Part shown: positions 36,801 to 44,729 of the stretch, piece by piece | Layout: each line of letters opens with the position of its first letter | How positions within the stretch are numbered: the first letter of the stretch is position 1 | Source: Actinokineospora terrae | GTDB lineage: Bacteria > Actinomycetota > Actinomycetes > Mycobacteriales > Pseudonocardiaceae | Direction: 5' to 3' | DNA length: 64,000 bases | NCBI RefSeq assembly: GCF_900111175.1 | Contig: NZ_FOGI01000002.1 | Location: 356,022 to 420,021 of the forward strand | Program-made: the position numbers and the translations under genes | Notes under the pieces: generated by a model | Database searches by the model: none | What the model was told of the DNA's origin: nothing | The model's input: the letters and a program-made list of their open reading frames with translations, nothing else

Positions 36801-37247
36801 GTGGGCAGGTAGGCCCACCCACGGCACACGGAGCCTGCCTTGGCCGTGCACCATCTGCTCGGTTATCGGGGTGCTGTCGGCGTCGGCGTTAGCGTCACCT
36901 TTCGTGACGAGGGTGGCGTCGTCGTTGACCTTGAGGACGCGGTGCATCAGGACGTGGTCAGGGCGCGTGGGGTCGTCGAAGGCGACTACGGCGCCCGGCA
37001 CGGGGTGGTCGGTGAGAAGGCCACCGACGACGACCACGTCACCGGTGCGGATCGCCGGGCTCATGGAACCGGACAGGACGACGTAAGAGTGCCAGGACAG
37101 GACGATAGGAAGCACGCACCACACGACCAACCAGAACAGACCGGACAGCACGGAACCCGCGAGGTAGCTCAAGACCGACACGGCCCTGCTACCCCACGTC
37201 CTTCGCGTCCTCGTCACGGTCACCACCGCCGCGTCACTCAACTCCAC
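33861..37247 (-). CDS. SipW-like signal peptidase fused to four LamG domains
   Basis: 1128 residues. Residues ~25-170 are an S26 signal peptidase of the ER/SipW type: a membrane helix, VLSGSM with Ser61, MHRV with His102 in place of the bacterial Lys, GDAN, then a second helix. A linker leads to a third helix (VLLVAVVGVLLFASMNGGFAAWT, 204-225) and SANAGNALG, which resembles a SipW-dependent export signal. About 880 residues of LamG/concanavalin-like repeats follow, four units each with the SFSVSIWVKT / HLVGVYDD / IRIYVNGSLE / RVLGASEISGIYD pattern. It may cut itself and release the LamG part. GTG 37247 is uncertain. Confidence 0.82.
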   Translation of the reverse strand: MELSDAAVVTVTRTRRTWGSRAVSVLSYLAGSVLSGLFWLVVWCVLPIVLSWHSYVVLSGSMSPAIRTGDVVVVGGLLTDHPVPGAVVAFDDPTRPDHVLMHRVLKVNDDATLVTKGDANADADSTPITEQMVHGQGRLRVPWVGLPAHWVRVGDWMSLLAAIAVLAGLAVLAWRRPRRPSQGPPSIGPPRRSHRRPTTTTRRVLLVAVVGVLLFASMNGGFAAWTATSANAGNALGSSATFPTYSASVTGDSPLFYHRQEEAQSSSATSTAADSSTNSRPGQYNMPTNGPYTHWRFDEGTGTNTGDNSGSVDTGVLTNGPTWGTGVLGGAVVFDGVNDRVISATNPIATDTSFSVSIWVKTTSASSTAVAITHQGANTGAWYLYQQGGKWRFGMPRADTSSGTEDYAQSTTSTAASTWVHLVGVYDDPNNVIRIYVNGSLETSQARADAYEWKATGSLVAGGILRGGSWLYPWSGSLDDARVYQRVLGASEISGIYDAASAPNAQYNLEQSGTSATDSGPYGYTGTLQNGAAWNTTGRTGRSVTFDGIDDYISASTFAVRTDTSFSAAAWVYISSAGGVDRTFLAKDGVNVNSFALSYIPATTKYAFTMPASDTTGASTVRVSSSSSAIANAWTYVVGVWDSVNNQMKIYLNGVLEGTTSRSGGWNATGALSIGRGYNGSAGVQNWPGRIDEVQLYNRVLTAAEIDDTFTRPSMDWQYDDNLATTVSDSSGNGNYGTMNNVQWSDTSVAGTSGYFDGSSSWTVSQAASLRTDESFTVSGWAYLTTPNGDRSIVAQQGSVGSGYLLGADIASTRWCFRIPRTDANSPTYDAVYSSAIAQQNGWYHIVGVYQSGTEVIRLYVNGVLQDTASRGGTPWNATGTVQVGRALRSGSQMDYFYGYLDKVRTIQAALSTSQVQDLYNEGSPAPPALPVAGALSPMTAGQVGALQGAQQGQTAATAVAFNGTANASNLTSFANPSTFTIEAWFKTSSPWGGLIAGFYNTTSASSTSRDRVIYLDKNGKLVFAVNPSTIKSITSATTYTDGTWHHVSASLGAAGMKLYVDGNLVAQDATTTTAQNFTGYWRWGGGGLPNYPNRPSSDYLVGTLDEFAVYGTQLTDAQIRRHYHANH

Positions 37248-37262
37248 ACAGGCAGCCGCCCG

Positions 37263-37346
37263 TCAGGAGCTCAGCGCTCCACGACCGAGCCCCGCCCCGA
37301 GGACGGCCAGGCTCGCCCGAGTGCGTCGGGTAGTTGTCACGGGCAT
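37263..37346 (-). CDS. 27-residue ORF, possibly a truncated export-signal remnant
   Basis: An ATG with an AGGTGA site gives MPVTTTRRTRASLAVLGAGL (first 20 residues) and stops at TGA after seven more (ending ALSS). Basic residues then a hydrophobic alanine/leucine run look like the N-terminus of a SipW-dependent export signal. The TGA is in the same frame as the signal-peptidase fusion, only five codons before its GTG start. It may be a leader peptide or the broken N-terminus of an older gene. Confidence 0.35.
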   Translation of the reverse strand: MPVTTTRRTRASLAVLGAGLGRGALSS

Positions 37347-37598
37347 CAGGTCACCTCATCCAGTCGGGCTTATAACCCGGTGAATCGGACGTGACCGGGA
37401 CTACAGGAGCAGGCACCCGGGTGTGGCACGGGAGCACCCCGGTTGTGGAGGGGTTCCCCTATTCGATCCAGGCGGTCGGGTGGGTCCTCGAAACGGTGAT
37501 CGGCCGAGGGGTTCCTGGAGCGTTCACGCCGTGATCATGTGGTGGAGCTCGGGTGTTCGGGGTGGGTGGGGAGGGTCGGAACGGCCGGTTGGGCGATC
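37347..37598. other. intergenic region between divergent genes
   Basis: Upstream region of the minus-strand signal-peptidase fusion and the plus-strand lamin-tail gene. It includes the least GC-rich stretch nearby (gggcttataacccggtga), which could hold a promoter -10 for the minus strand (TTATAA). No gene seen. Confidence 0.3.
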
Positions 37599-38981
37599 AT
37601 GAGGGTGGGCGTCGTGGGTGGATCGCGGGTTGGGTGGCGGGGTTGTCTGGTCGTGGCGTCCGCGGTGGTGTTGGGGGCGGTGGTGGTGCCGCGGGCCGCG
37701 GCGGCTCCTGCTGATGATGTGCGGATCAACGAGGTGGTGACGACGGGGGGCGTCAACGACTCGATCGAGCTCTACAACAAGGGCACCGTCGCCGTCGACA
37801 TCTCGGGGTGGGTGCTCAAGGACGACAACAACAGCTCCTCGTACAAGATCGCCAACGGGACCACGTTGACCCCGGGGGCGGCGCGGGCGTTCGACGTGCA
37901 CGACAAGTTCGGGCTCGGGTCCAGTGACGACGCGCGGCTCTACCTGGCCAACGGGACCACCCTGGTCGACAGCGTCAGCTGGGCCGAGCACTCGGACCCG
38001 TCCTGGTCGCGGTGCGCGGATGGGACGGGCGCCCTGCGCGCGGCCTCGGTGACCCTCGGGGGTCTCAACGACTGCGTGGCGGCGACCGCGTGGCCCGGTG
38101 GCAGCTCCGTGGCGAACGCCGACGCGGCCAACGTCTTCGGGTCCGACCTCAGCGGCCTCTACCAGGAGGGGAACGTGCTGTGGGGCGCGCAGAACTCCGG
38201 GAAGCTGTGGCGCTTGGTCCCCAACGGCACCGGCGGTTGGCAGCCGGACACGGGGTGGACCACGGGTAAGACCCTGCGGTTCCCGGGTGGGACCGGCGCC
38301 CCTGACAGTGAGGGTGTGACCGTCACCGGCGCTGGGTCCGCAGGTGGGGTGTTCGTCTCCAGTGAGCGCAACGGTTCGGGCAGCAGCCGCCTGTCGGTGC
38401 TGCGGTATGACGTAAGCGGGTCGGGTAGCACGCTCACCGCCACGAAGGAGTGGAACCTTACTGCCGGTTTGCCTTCGGTAGGGGCGAACCTGGGTCTGGA
38501 GGGGATCACCTGGGTCCCCGACTCGGCGTTGACCGCTGCGGGCTTCCGGGACGAGTCGACCGGCGTGGCGTACGTGCCCTCGCAGTACGGCGCGCACACC
38601 GGCGGCGTGTTCTTCGTCGGCGTGGAAGGCACCGCGGCGGTCTACGGCTACGTGCTCCTGGACTCCGGCTCGTTCACCCGCGTCGCCACCATCAGCAGCG
38701 GCCTGGCGGGCGTCATGGAACTGCAGTGGGACGCCCAGGCCACCCGCCTCTGGGTCGTGTGCGACGACACCTGCGACGGCGAGCACCGCACCTTCCGCGT
38801 CAACTCCTCCGGCGTCTTCGCCACCACCGCCGTGTACGACCGCCCGTCCGGCATGTCCAACCTCAACAACGAGGGCTTCGCGATCTCGGCGACCTGCACC
38901 GCGGGCAGCAAGCCGGTCTACTGGTCGGACGACAGCAACACCAGCAGCCACACCCTCCGCCGAGGCACCATCAACTGCTGA
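37599..38981 (+). CDS. secreted lamin-tail-domain protein
   Basis: 460 residues. Signal peptide (VGWRGCLVVASAVVLGAVVV, cut near AAA), then a lamin-tail domain (DDVRINEVVTTGGVNDSIELYNKG ... SGWVLKDDN, quoted in parts), a classic Ig-like fold of bacterial exported nucleases and surface proteins. The remaining ~330 residues look like a beta-propeller (GLYQEGNVLWGAQNSGKLWR; EGITWVPDS; NNEGFAISATC). No nuclease motif is visible. ATG 37599 is chosen because it sits at the start of the signal peptide; its ribosome-binding site is weak. A terminator follows. Confidence 0.75.
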   Translation: MRVGVVGGSRVGWRGCLVVASAVVLGAVVVPRAAAAPADDVRINEVVTTGGVNDSIELYNKGTVAVDISGWVLKDDNNSSSYKIANGTTLTPGAARAFDVHDKFGLGSSDDARLYLANGTTLVDSVSWAEHSDPSWSRCADGTGALRAASVTLGGLNDCVAATAWPGGSSVANADAANVFGSDLSGLYQEGNVLWGAQNSGKLWRLVPNGTGGWQPDTGWTTGKTLRFPGGTGAPDSEGVTVTGAGSAGGVFVSSERNGSGSSRLSVLRYDVSGSGSTLTATKEWNLTAGLPSVGANLGLEGITWVPDSALTAAGFRDESTGVAYVPSQYGAHTGGVFFVGVEGTAAVYGYVLLDSGSFTRVATISSGLAGVMELQWDAQATRLWVVCDDTCDGEHRTFRVNSSGVFATTAVYDRPSGMSNLNNEGFAISATCTAGSKPVYWSDDSNTSSHTLRRGTINC

Positions 38982-38991
38982 CCGACCCCCA

Positions 38992-39023
38992 CTTCCCCGG
39001 GCAGCCTCTATCGCCCGGGGGAG
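38992..39023 (+). terminator. terminator of lamin-tail gene
   Basis: An 11-base stem (38992-39002 with 39013-39023, one G:U) and 10-base loop, eleven bases after the stop. Confidence 0.75.
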
Positions 39024-39167
39024 TCCATATCGAGGCTCTTCAGAAGACCTAGAGCGAAGGCCAGTACTAGCGCTGGCGCACCACCCCCCGAAGAACCGCC
39101 GGCTTTCCGGTGCGTGTCAGCCGATTTGCCGCCCCAGCGACCGAAATCCCGTGCCAGACTGGGACTC

Positions 39168-40064
39168 GTGCGTGACGAGCAGCGGGGTCACACCGGGTCC
39201 GACGTGCACAACGCGGTGGACGGGACTGTCGGTGGGGCTCTGGTGCAGGCGGGCACCGTCATTACCGGTGGGGTACACGTCCACAGGGTCGTCCGGCTGT
39301 GGGTCGTGGGCGTCGTCGTCGCGGTGGTGGCGGCGGGACTGGCCGTGTGGTCGCTCGTGCCGGAGTCCGGGCCCGCGCTGCTCGTTCGGGTCCGACCGGT
39401 GTCCGATCCGGTCTGGGCGTGGGTGTTGCCGGGCCCAGTCGCCGAGGACGAGCTGGCGCGGGTGGCGTTGACGAGCGTCACCGCGGACCGGGACGCCGGG
39501 TTCCTGGCGTTGGGCGGGGTGCCGGGCGGGTACGTGAGGACGGCGGTCGGCGGGGTGGAGAAGTCCGCCAACTCGCACCAGATCTCGCTGGTCGGCAACC
39601 GCGACGAGCCCGTCCGGTTGATCGGGATCCGCACCAGGGTGCTGCGCCGCACGCCGCCGTGGGACGGGACGCTGGTCGGGCACCCGCCGCAGGCCGAGCG
39701 CGACGTCCGGCTGGTCGTCACCGATCTGGACGACCCGGACGGGGCCGTGCGGGTGCAGCAGGGGCCGGGCGCTCCCGAGCGGCCCTACCTCGAGACCAAG
39801 GCGATCTCGCTGCCCAGGGGCGACGACATCGTCTTGCAGTTGACCGCCGCGGTCGGGGCGTCGCACTGCGAGTGGGAACTGGAGCTCACCGTCGCCTACG
39901 GCGAGGAACCCGGGCAGACGCTGCGGGTCCGCGCGGACGGCACCGAGACCGGACCCGCGTTCACCACCTCGGCCTGGGACCCCACCTGGCCGTACCGAGG
40001 CGGGTACTTCGTCGTCCTCCCGGTCGACGGTCCCGCCAGGATCGCACTGGAGAGGGTCAAGTGA
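39168..40064 (+). CDS. membrane protein with N-terminal amyloid-like motif and external beta domain
   Basis: 298 residues. The cytosolic N-terminus carries a Gly/Val/Gln motif (HNAVDGTVGGALVQAGTVI, residues 14-32, continuing TGGVHVH), then one membrane helix (~43-63) and a ~230-residue external beta domain with one cysteine (SHCEWELELTV). The same arrangement and a similar beta domain occur in the 6379-7881 protein. GTG 39168 is preferred; the frame is open to GTG 39114. Its stop overlaps the GTG of the next gene. The motif resembles NLR-linked amyloid signalling sequences. Confidence 0.65.
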   Translation: MRDEQRGHTGSDVHNAVDGTVGGALVQAGTVITGGVHVHRVVRLWVVGVVVAVVAAGLAVWSLVPESGPALLVRVRPVSDPVWAWVLPGPVAEDELARVALTSVTADRDAGFLALGGVPGGYVRTAVGGVEKSANSHQISLVGNRDEPVRLIGIRTRVLRRTPPWDGTLVGHPPQAERDVRLVVTDLDDPDGAVRVQQGPGAPERPYLETKAISLPRGDDIVLQLTAAVGASHCEWELELTVAYGEEPGQTLRVRADGTETGPAFTTSAWDPTWPYRGGYFVVLPVDGPARIALERVK

Positions 40065-41113
40065 CGCGCACGTCCACCCTGCTCGTCCTGCTGGTGCTCG
40101 CGGGCTGCACCGCGGCTCCCGACGAGCCCGAGGTGCCACGCACCTGGCTGGTGTGGCAGGACAACAACGGCGTGTTCGCCCTCGACGGCGACAAACCGCA
40201 CCGACTCGGCTCCTACCAGGTCGGCGGGGTCGCGATCGCCCCGGACGGCACAACCGGTGCGGCGGTGCTCAGCGACGACAGCCTGGGCACCGACGCCGAA
40301 CTGGTCGTGTGGTCGCCGAACGGCACTGAGCGGCGGGTCCCGTGCGGTGCGTGCAAGGGCGCGGTCATCGCGGGCGACGAGGTGCGGACCGCGGATGTGG
40401 AAGGCGATTACATCCGGCGGTTCAACCGCTGGGACGGCAGCTTCCTCGGCACGGTCCTGGCTCCTCCGCCGCGACTCGAGCACGAGCCCGTCGTGGCACC
40501 GCGCGAGGTGATCGCGGCGACCGCCGAGGTGACCGTGCTCAGGTACACCGCCGCCGAACTCCCGGACAGCGACGCGCTCTACGCGATAGGCGTCGAGGGT
40601 TCCGTGCGCTGGGAACGCGTCCTCGACCTGCCCGCCGCGCAGTTCGTGGTCGACCCCACCGGGACGACGTTGGCGTTCACGGCGAGGACGGGCGACGCGT
40701 CCTGCGGTGGGATGCGGTCGAGGCCGGTGCTGCTGGACCTCGACTCCGGCAGGCTCCTCCCGTCGACTGACCCACCGGTCGACCCGGACCTGGCGGGCCT
40801 GATCGTCGACCTGTCGTGGAACGGGCCCAACCTGGTCGCGGTGACGACGGTGATCGCGCGCACCGACACGACGTGCGCCGAGGACCGCCCCAACACCATC
40901 GCCGAACGCCGAGGCGACCAGTGGGACCGCGCCGTCGACTCGATGGTCCACCAACACCACACCCTCCCCGGCGGCAGGCAGGTACGGGTAACAAGCCCAA
41001 TGCTCGACCTGGAAATCACCGACGGTAGGACTACCCGTGCCCTCGCAGGCGACGCCATAGTCCTCGCCAACCTGCCCAGCCGCACGGCCGCGTCCCTGGA
41101 GTGGCCCGCATAG
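40061..41113 (+). CDS. lipoprotein, beta-propeller-like
   Basis: 350 residues. A short signal ends in lipobox LAGC with Cys16, so the protein is lipid-anchored outside. The body repeats short beta-strand units (WLVWQDNNGVFALDG; VAIAPDGTTGAAVLS; AQFVVDPTGTTLAFTA) like a propeller, with a CGACKG cysteine pair. It is translationally coupled (GTGA overlap) to the preceding membrane protein, so both likely act together at the cell surface. Function unknown. Confidence 0.7.
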   Translation: MTRTSTLLVLLVLAGCTAAPDEPEVPRTWLVWQDNNGVFALDGDKPHRLGSYQVGGVAIAPDGTTGAAVLSDDSLGTDAELVVWSPNGTERRVPCGACKGAVIAGDEVRTADVEGDYIRRFNRWDGSFLGTVLAPPPRLEHEPVVAPREVIAATAEVTVLRYTAAELPDSDALYAIGVEGSVRWERVLDLPAAQFVVDPTGTTLAFTARTGDASCGGMRSRPVLLDLDSGRLLPSTDPPVDPDLAGLIVDLSWNGPNLVAVTTVIARTDTTCAEDRPNTIAERRGDQWDRAVDSMVHQHHTLPGGRQVRVTSPMLDLEITDGRTTRALAGDAIVLANLPSRTAASLEWPA

Positions 41114-41125
41114 GCCGACACGGGT

Positions 41126-44100
41126 TCACCGCCGCAGCTGTGTGACCAATGCGCCCGCGGCCGACGCCTTCGGTGAGCCCAGCCGCAGGTACTCCGCCAG
41201 CGCCCACTGCGCCTCGGCGAGCGCCCCGGGATCCGCCTCGCGCGCGGCCGCCCTGGCGAATCCCAGCGCGGCATGGGCCAGGTTGATCTCGGAGCCGGAG
41301 TCGCGGGACTTCGCGCGGACGAAACCGAAGTGTGCCCGTGCCCGAGCCAGCTCGGACCTGGCGGGCACGAGGTCGTCGCGCGCCAGTGCGAGATCACCCA
41401 GGGCCAGGTGGGTGCGCACCATCCCGGCGTGGTTGTTGGTCATCGTGAACAGCCGCAGGGCCTCGGCGTAGGCGGGGGCCGCCTCGTCGGGCTTGCCCTG
41501 TTCGAAGCGCAGGACGCCCATCTGCAGCTGGATGTCGCCCTGGCCGACGGGGTCGTTGTGCGCCACGTAGACCGCGAGCGCCTCGGCGAGGGTGAGCTCG
41601 GCGGAGGCGAGGTCGCCGACCGCGATCTGGGCGGCGCCGAGGTGGTGCAGGACGTTGGCCCGGCCCGGCCGGTCGTCGTGCGCCACCATGATCCGCAACG
41701 ACCGCTCGAAGAGGGCGATGGCCTCGGCGACCCGGCCGAGTTCGAGGGTCGTGTTGCCGAGCATCCGCAGTGCGGTGGCGACGCCGCGCTGGTCGTCGGC
41801 CTCGGCGTAGGCCAGCTGCGACCGGGTGAACCGCTCGGTGGCCGCGGCGTACCTGCCGCGCAGCAGCTCGACGATGCCCAGTCCCTTGAACGCGTTGGCC
41901 CGCCCGAGCTCGTCCCCCAGCTCGGTGCACAGCTGCAGCGCCTGGAACAGCGAGTCGGCCGCCGCGGCGTAGTCGCCGATCTGGTACTCGACGACGCCGA
42001 GGCTGTTCAACGCGTTCGCGCGCCCTTGCAGGACCCCGCAGGCGTTGTAGAGCTGCACGGCCTCGGCGAGGTGGTCGGCCGAGCGCTGGTAGTCGCCGAC
42101 CAGGCCCTCGACCTTCGCCAGGTCCATCAGCGCGTCGGCCTTGCCGAGGTCGTCCCCCGCCGCGGTCGCCGCCCGGATCGCGGTCTGGTGGATGGGTTGC
42201 GCGTGCCCCCAGTAGCCGTAGGACCGCAGGAACGGGTGCAGGTAGGTGGAGAGCCGCACGACGTCGGGGTGGTCCGCGGCGCTGTCGACGACCGCGGCGA
42301 TGGTGGGCAACTCGGCGGTCAACCACCGCAGCGCCTGCGCGGTGTCCAGGACCGGGTAGGCGTGCCGGGACGGCACGGGCGGCGTGGGGTCGGCCGGTGT
42401 GCGGCGCGCGGGCACGTGGGTCCCGGCGACGTACACGTTGTGCAGGTAGAAGCGGAGCAGCCGGGTGACCACCTCGGCGCGGACCGGGGCGGTCAGCACG
42501 TCGGCCTTGAGCCGCGCGTAGGAGCGCAGCAGGTCGTGGAACCGGTAGCGGCCGCCGATCCGCTCGTCGACGAGGTGGCGCTGGTGCAGGGCCTCCAGTT
42601 CCCGGCGGACGTCGCCGAGCGGCAGGTCGAGCATCTCGGCGACGGCGTGCACCTCGATGTCGGGTCCCGGGTGCGCGCCGAGGAGGCGGAAGAGGTCTTG
42701 CTGCGGCAGCGTCAGCCCGCGGAAGGAGGTGTCGAAGGCGAGCCGCACCGAGCGGTCGCCCTCCTGCAGGTCGGTCAGCTGGTTGTGGTCCTCGCTCCAC
42801 TGCGCGATGACGTCCTCGGCCGTCCACCTGGGGTGGCCGTGCAGGTGCGAGGCGACGATGCCGATGGCGAGCGGCAGGCGGCCGCACAGCTCGACCAGCC
42901 TGCGCACCCCGGGGCTGTCGACGACGTCGGCGCGCCTGGCCAGCCGGACCAGCATGGTGATCGCGTCGCCGGTGGGCAGCGTGTCGATGGTCAGCGACAC
43001 GCCGCCGTCGAGGTCGACCAGCCGGGTGCGGCTGGTGATGATCACCAGGCTGCCCGGGGTGGCGGGCAGCAGCGGCCGCAGCTGGTCGTGGTCGGCCACG
43101 TCGTCGAGCACCAGCAGGTACCGCTTGCCCGCCGTCCTGGCCCGCCACAGCCGGGCGCGGTCGTCGAGGTGGCCGGGGATGTCGTCGAGCGGGATGCCGG
43201 TCTCGCGCAGCAGCGACTGCAGCGCGTCGGTGGGCCGCACCGGGCTCTGGCCGGGCACGTGCCCGTGCAGCTCGAGGAACAGGGGCCCGTCGGAGAAGCG
43301 GTGGGCGATCCGGCGGGCCACGTGCAGCGCGAACGCGGTCTTGCCGACCCCGGGCATCCCGTCGATCGAGTACACCCAGCCGCCGTGGGTGGTGCCGGTA
43401 CCCGCTCGCTCGACCGCGGCCACCAGCTTGGTGATCTCCGCGTGCCTGCCGGTGAAGTCCGCGGCCGCGCGGTGCAGGATGAACATCGCCGACGGCACGA
43501 CGGGGGGCGCGGCGACCGGGTCCGGCGAGCGGGGCACCGGCCGGGCGGCGACCAGTTCCCGCACCCGCGCGACCGTCTCCGGAGCGGGCTCGGTGCCCAC
43601 GATCTCGCGCATCCGCTCCACGACCTGGCCGCACCACGGGTCGATGTCGCCGCGCCGCCCCGCGCGGGCCAGCGCCTCGACCCCGAGCAGCAGCAGCCGG
43701 TCGTCGAGGCCGATCTGCCCGTCGACCGGGTCGAGCGCGGCCACCACCTCGTCGAAGCGGCGGTCGCGGGTCCAGATCACCAGCATGTCGTGCAGGGCGG
43801 CCCTGCGCTCGTCGTGCAGCCGCTGGCGGCGGCCCTCGGCCCAGTGCCCCCGCACGCCGGTGAGCGCGGGACCGCGCCACAGGTCGAGCGCGGAGCGCAT
43901 CAGCGTCGTGTCCCCGGAGCGGCGGGCGATCGCCATGTCCGCGGCGAAGCGCTGGTAGTCGACCTGGTCGCGGGCGCAGCGCAGCGAGTAGGCCTGGGTG
44001 AACCGGTCGTAGTGGATCTCGTCGCCCGCGGTCCCGGCGGCGCGCAGCGCGGCGCGCAACCGGCGGGCGTAGCGGTCGAGGGTGTCCTGGGTGCGGTCGC

Positions 44101-44266
44101 TCTGCTCGGCCTCGGACCAGAGCCGGTCGATCAGCGCGGTGCGGGTGATCCGGCGTCCCAACGAGAACGCCAGCGCCGCGAGCAGGCCCCGTTCCGGCGA
44201 CCGGTCCAGGGTGTCCGTCCCCGTGGGGCCCGCTATCCCGACCGCGCCGAGCAGTTGGATCTCCAT
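41126..44266 (-). CDS. SARP/AfsR-type regulator with NB-ARC and TPR
   Basis: 1046 residues. An OmpR-like DNA-binding domain (~1-90, IQLLGAVGIAG ... GLLAALAFSLGRRI) and bacterial transcriptional activator domain (~95-245) are followed by an NB-ARC ATPase (Walker A GMPGVGKTAFAL; LVLDDVADHDQLRPLLP; LCGRLPLAIGI) and about eight TPR units (ALNSLGVVEYQIGDYAAAADS). This is the AfsR/SARP architecture that activates secondary-metabolite genes. It is divergent from the two peptides and the ThiF gene, so it is the natural pathway activator for that locus. Confidence 0.9.
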   Translation of the reverse strand: MEIQLLGAVGIAGPTGTDTLDRSPERGLLAALAFSLGRRITRTALIDRLWSEAEQSDRTQDTLDRYARRLRAALRAAGTAGDEIHYDRFTQAYSLRCARDQVDYQRFAADMAIARRSGDTTLMRSALDLWRGPALTGVRGHWAEGRRQRLHDERRAALHDMLVIWTRDRRFDEVVAALDPVDGQIGLDDRLLLLGVEALARAGRRGDIDPWCGQVVERMREIVGTEPAPETVARVRELVAARPVPRSPDPVAAPPVVPSAMFILHRAAADFTGRHAEITKLVAAVERAGTGTTHGGWVYSIDGMPGVGKTAFALHVARRIAHRFSDGPLFLELHGHVPGQSPVRPTDALQSLLRETGIPLDDIPGHLDDRARLWRARTAGKRYLLVLDDVADHDQLRPLLPATPGSLVIITSRTRLVDLDGGVSLTIDTLPTGDAITMLVRLARRADVVDSPGVRRLVELCGRLPLAIGIVASHLHGHPRWTAEDVIAQWSEDHNQLTDLQEGDRSVRLAFDTSFRGLTLPQQDLFRLLGAHPGPDIEVHAVAEMLDLPLGDVRRELEALHQRHLVDERIGGRYRFHDLLRSYARLKADVLTAPVRAEVVTRLLRFYLHNVYVAGTHVPARRTPADPTPPVPSRHAYPVLDTAQALRWLTAELPTIAAVVDSAADHPDVVRLSTYLHPFLRSYGYWGHAQPIHQTAIRAATAAGDDLGKADALMDLAKVEGLVGDYQRSADHLAEAVQLYNACGVLQGRANALNSLGVVEYQIGDYAAAADSLFQALQLCTELGDELGRANAFKGLGIVELLRGRYAAATERFTRSQLAYAEADDQRGVATALRMLGNTTLELGRVAEAIALFERSLRIMVAHDDRPGRANVLHHLGAAQIAVGDLASAELTLAEALAVYVAHNDPVGQGDIQLQMGVLRFEQGKPDEAAPAYAEALRLFTMTNNHAGMVRTHLALGDLALARDDLVPARSELARARAHFGFVRAKSRDSGSEINLAHAALGFARAAAREADPGALAEAQWALAEYLRLGSPKASAAGALVTQLRR

Positions 44267-44539
44267 GGTGCCCCCGAGAGCGTTCACCTTGGCGGAGTGG
44301 GTGACTCGTGTGGACAAGAGGGTTGCCGTGCGCGCGAGCGCACCACCCGGATCGCCAGGCGAGGCCACCAGGCGGTGGTGTGGACCTCACCGACCCGGTC
44401 GATCTCGGGCGAAAAGGATCTCAGCACGACCTGCCCGGCACAAGGGTGACGAGCCACACACGGCGGGTTGGTGAATGTCCGGGATCTTGTCCGGTTGGTG
44501 TCCGCCCCGCTGTCCGGGTGGGCGCGCGACCCTGGGTCC

Positions 44540-44653
44540 ATGGAGTTCACCGAGCACGGTCCGCCCACCGGCCACCACCTGCCGGACAACGGGTGGACGG
44601 AGTCCGAACACTGCGTCGACGCGGGGTGCCCGCGGGCGGGGGAGGTGCGCTGA
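44540..44653 (+). CDS. 37-residue peptide, possible RiPP precursor
   Basis: MEFTEHGPPTGHHLPDNGWT begins the peptide, which ends with ESEHCVDAGCPRAGEVR. It has two cysteines and several Gly/Pro/His, unlike nearby housekeeping proteins. The stop is one base before the next peptide's ATG. ATG 44540 has a poor ribosome-binding site; the frame stays open to GTG 44471, which would give a 61-residue precursor with an N-terminal leader. Whether it is modified is unknown. Confidence 0.45.
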   Translation: MEFTEHGPPTGHHLPDNGWTESEHCVDAGCPRAGEVR

Positions 44654-44654
44654 G

Positions 44655-44729
44655 ATGGCGCGGATCATCGAGTTCCTGGCGGTCGACGTCGAGGCGGAGC
44701 TCTGCCGGGAGGACCGCGTTGGCAGCTGA
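44655..44729 (+). CDS. 24-residue peptide coupled to ThiF enzyme
   Basis: A peptide MARIIEFLAVDVEAELCRED plus four more residues (RVGS). GGAGG ends nine bases before its ATG, a near-ideal ribosome-binding site. Its last 11 bases overlap the ThiF start, so translation of the two is coupled. One cysteine. Small peptides placed directly before an E1-like enzyme are the arrangement of microcin C7-type and other ThiF-dependent RiPP loci, so it is a candidate substrate. Confidence 0.55.
   Translation: MARIIEFLAVDVEAELCREDRVGS

Noticed and set aside
41273-44449. 1058-residue plus-strand open frame
   Set aside because: It is the antisense shadow of the SARP-NB-ARC-TPR gene, with Gly/Val/Arg-rich low-complexity composition and no recognisable domain.
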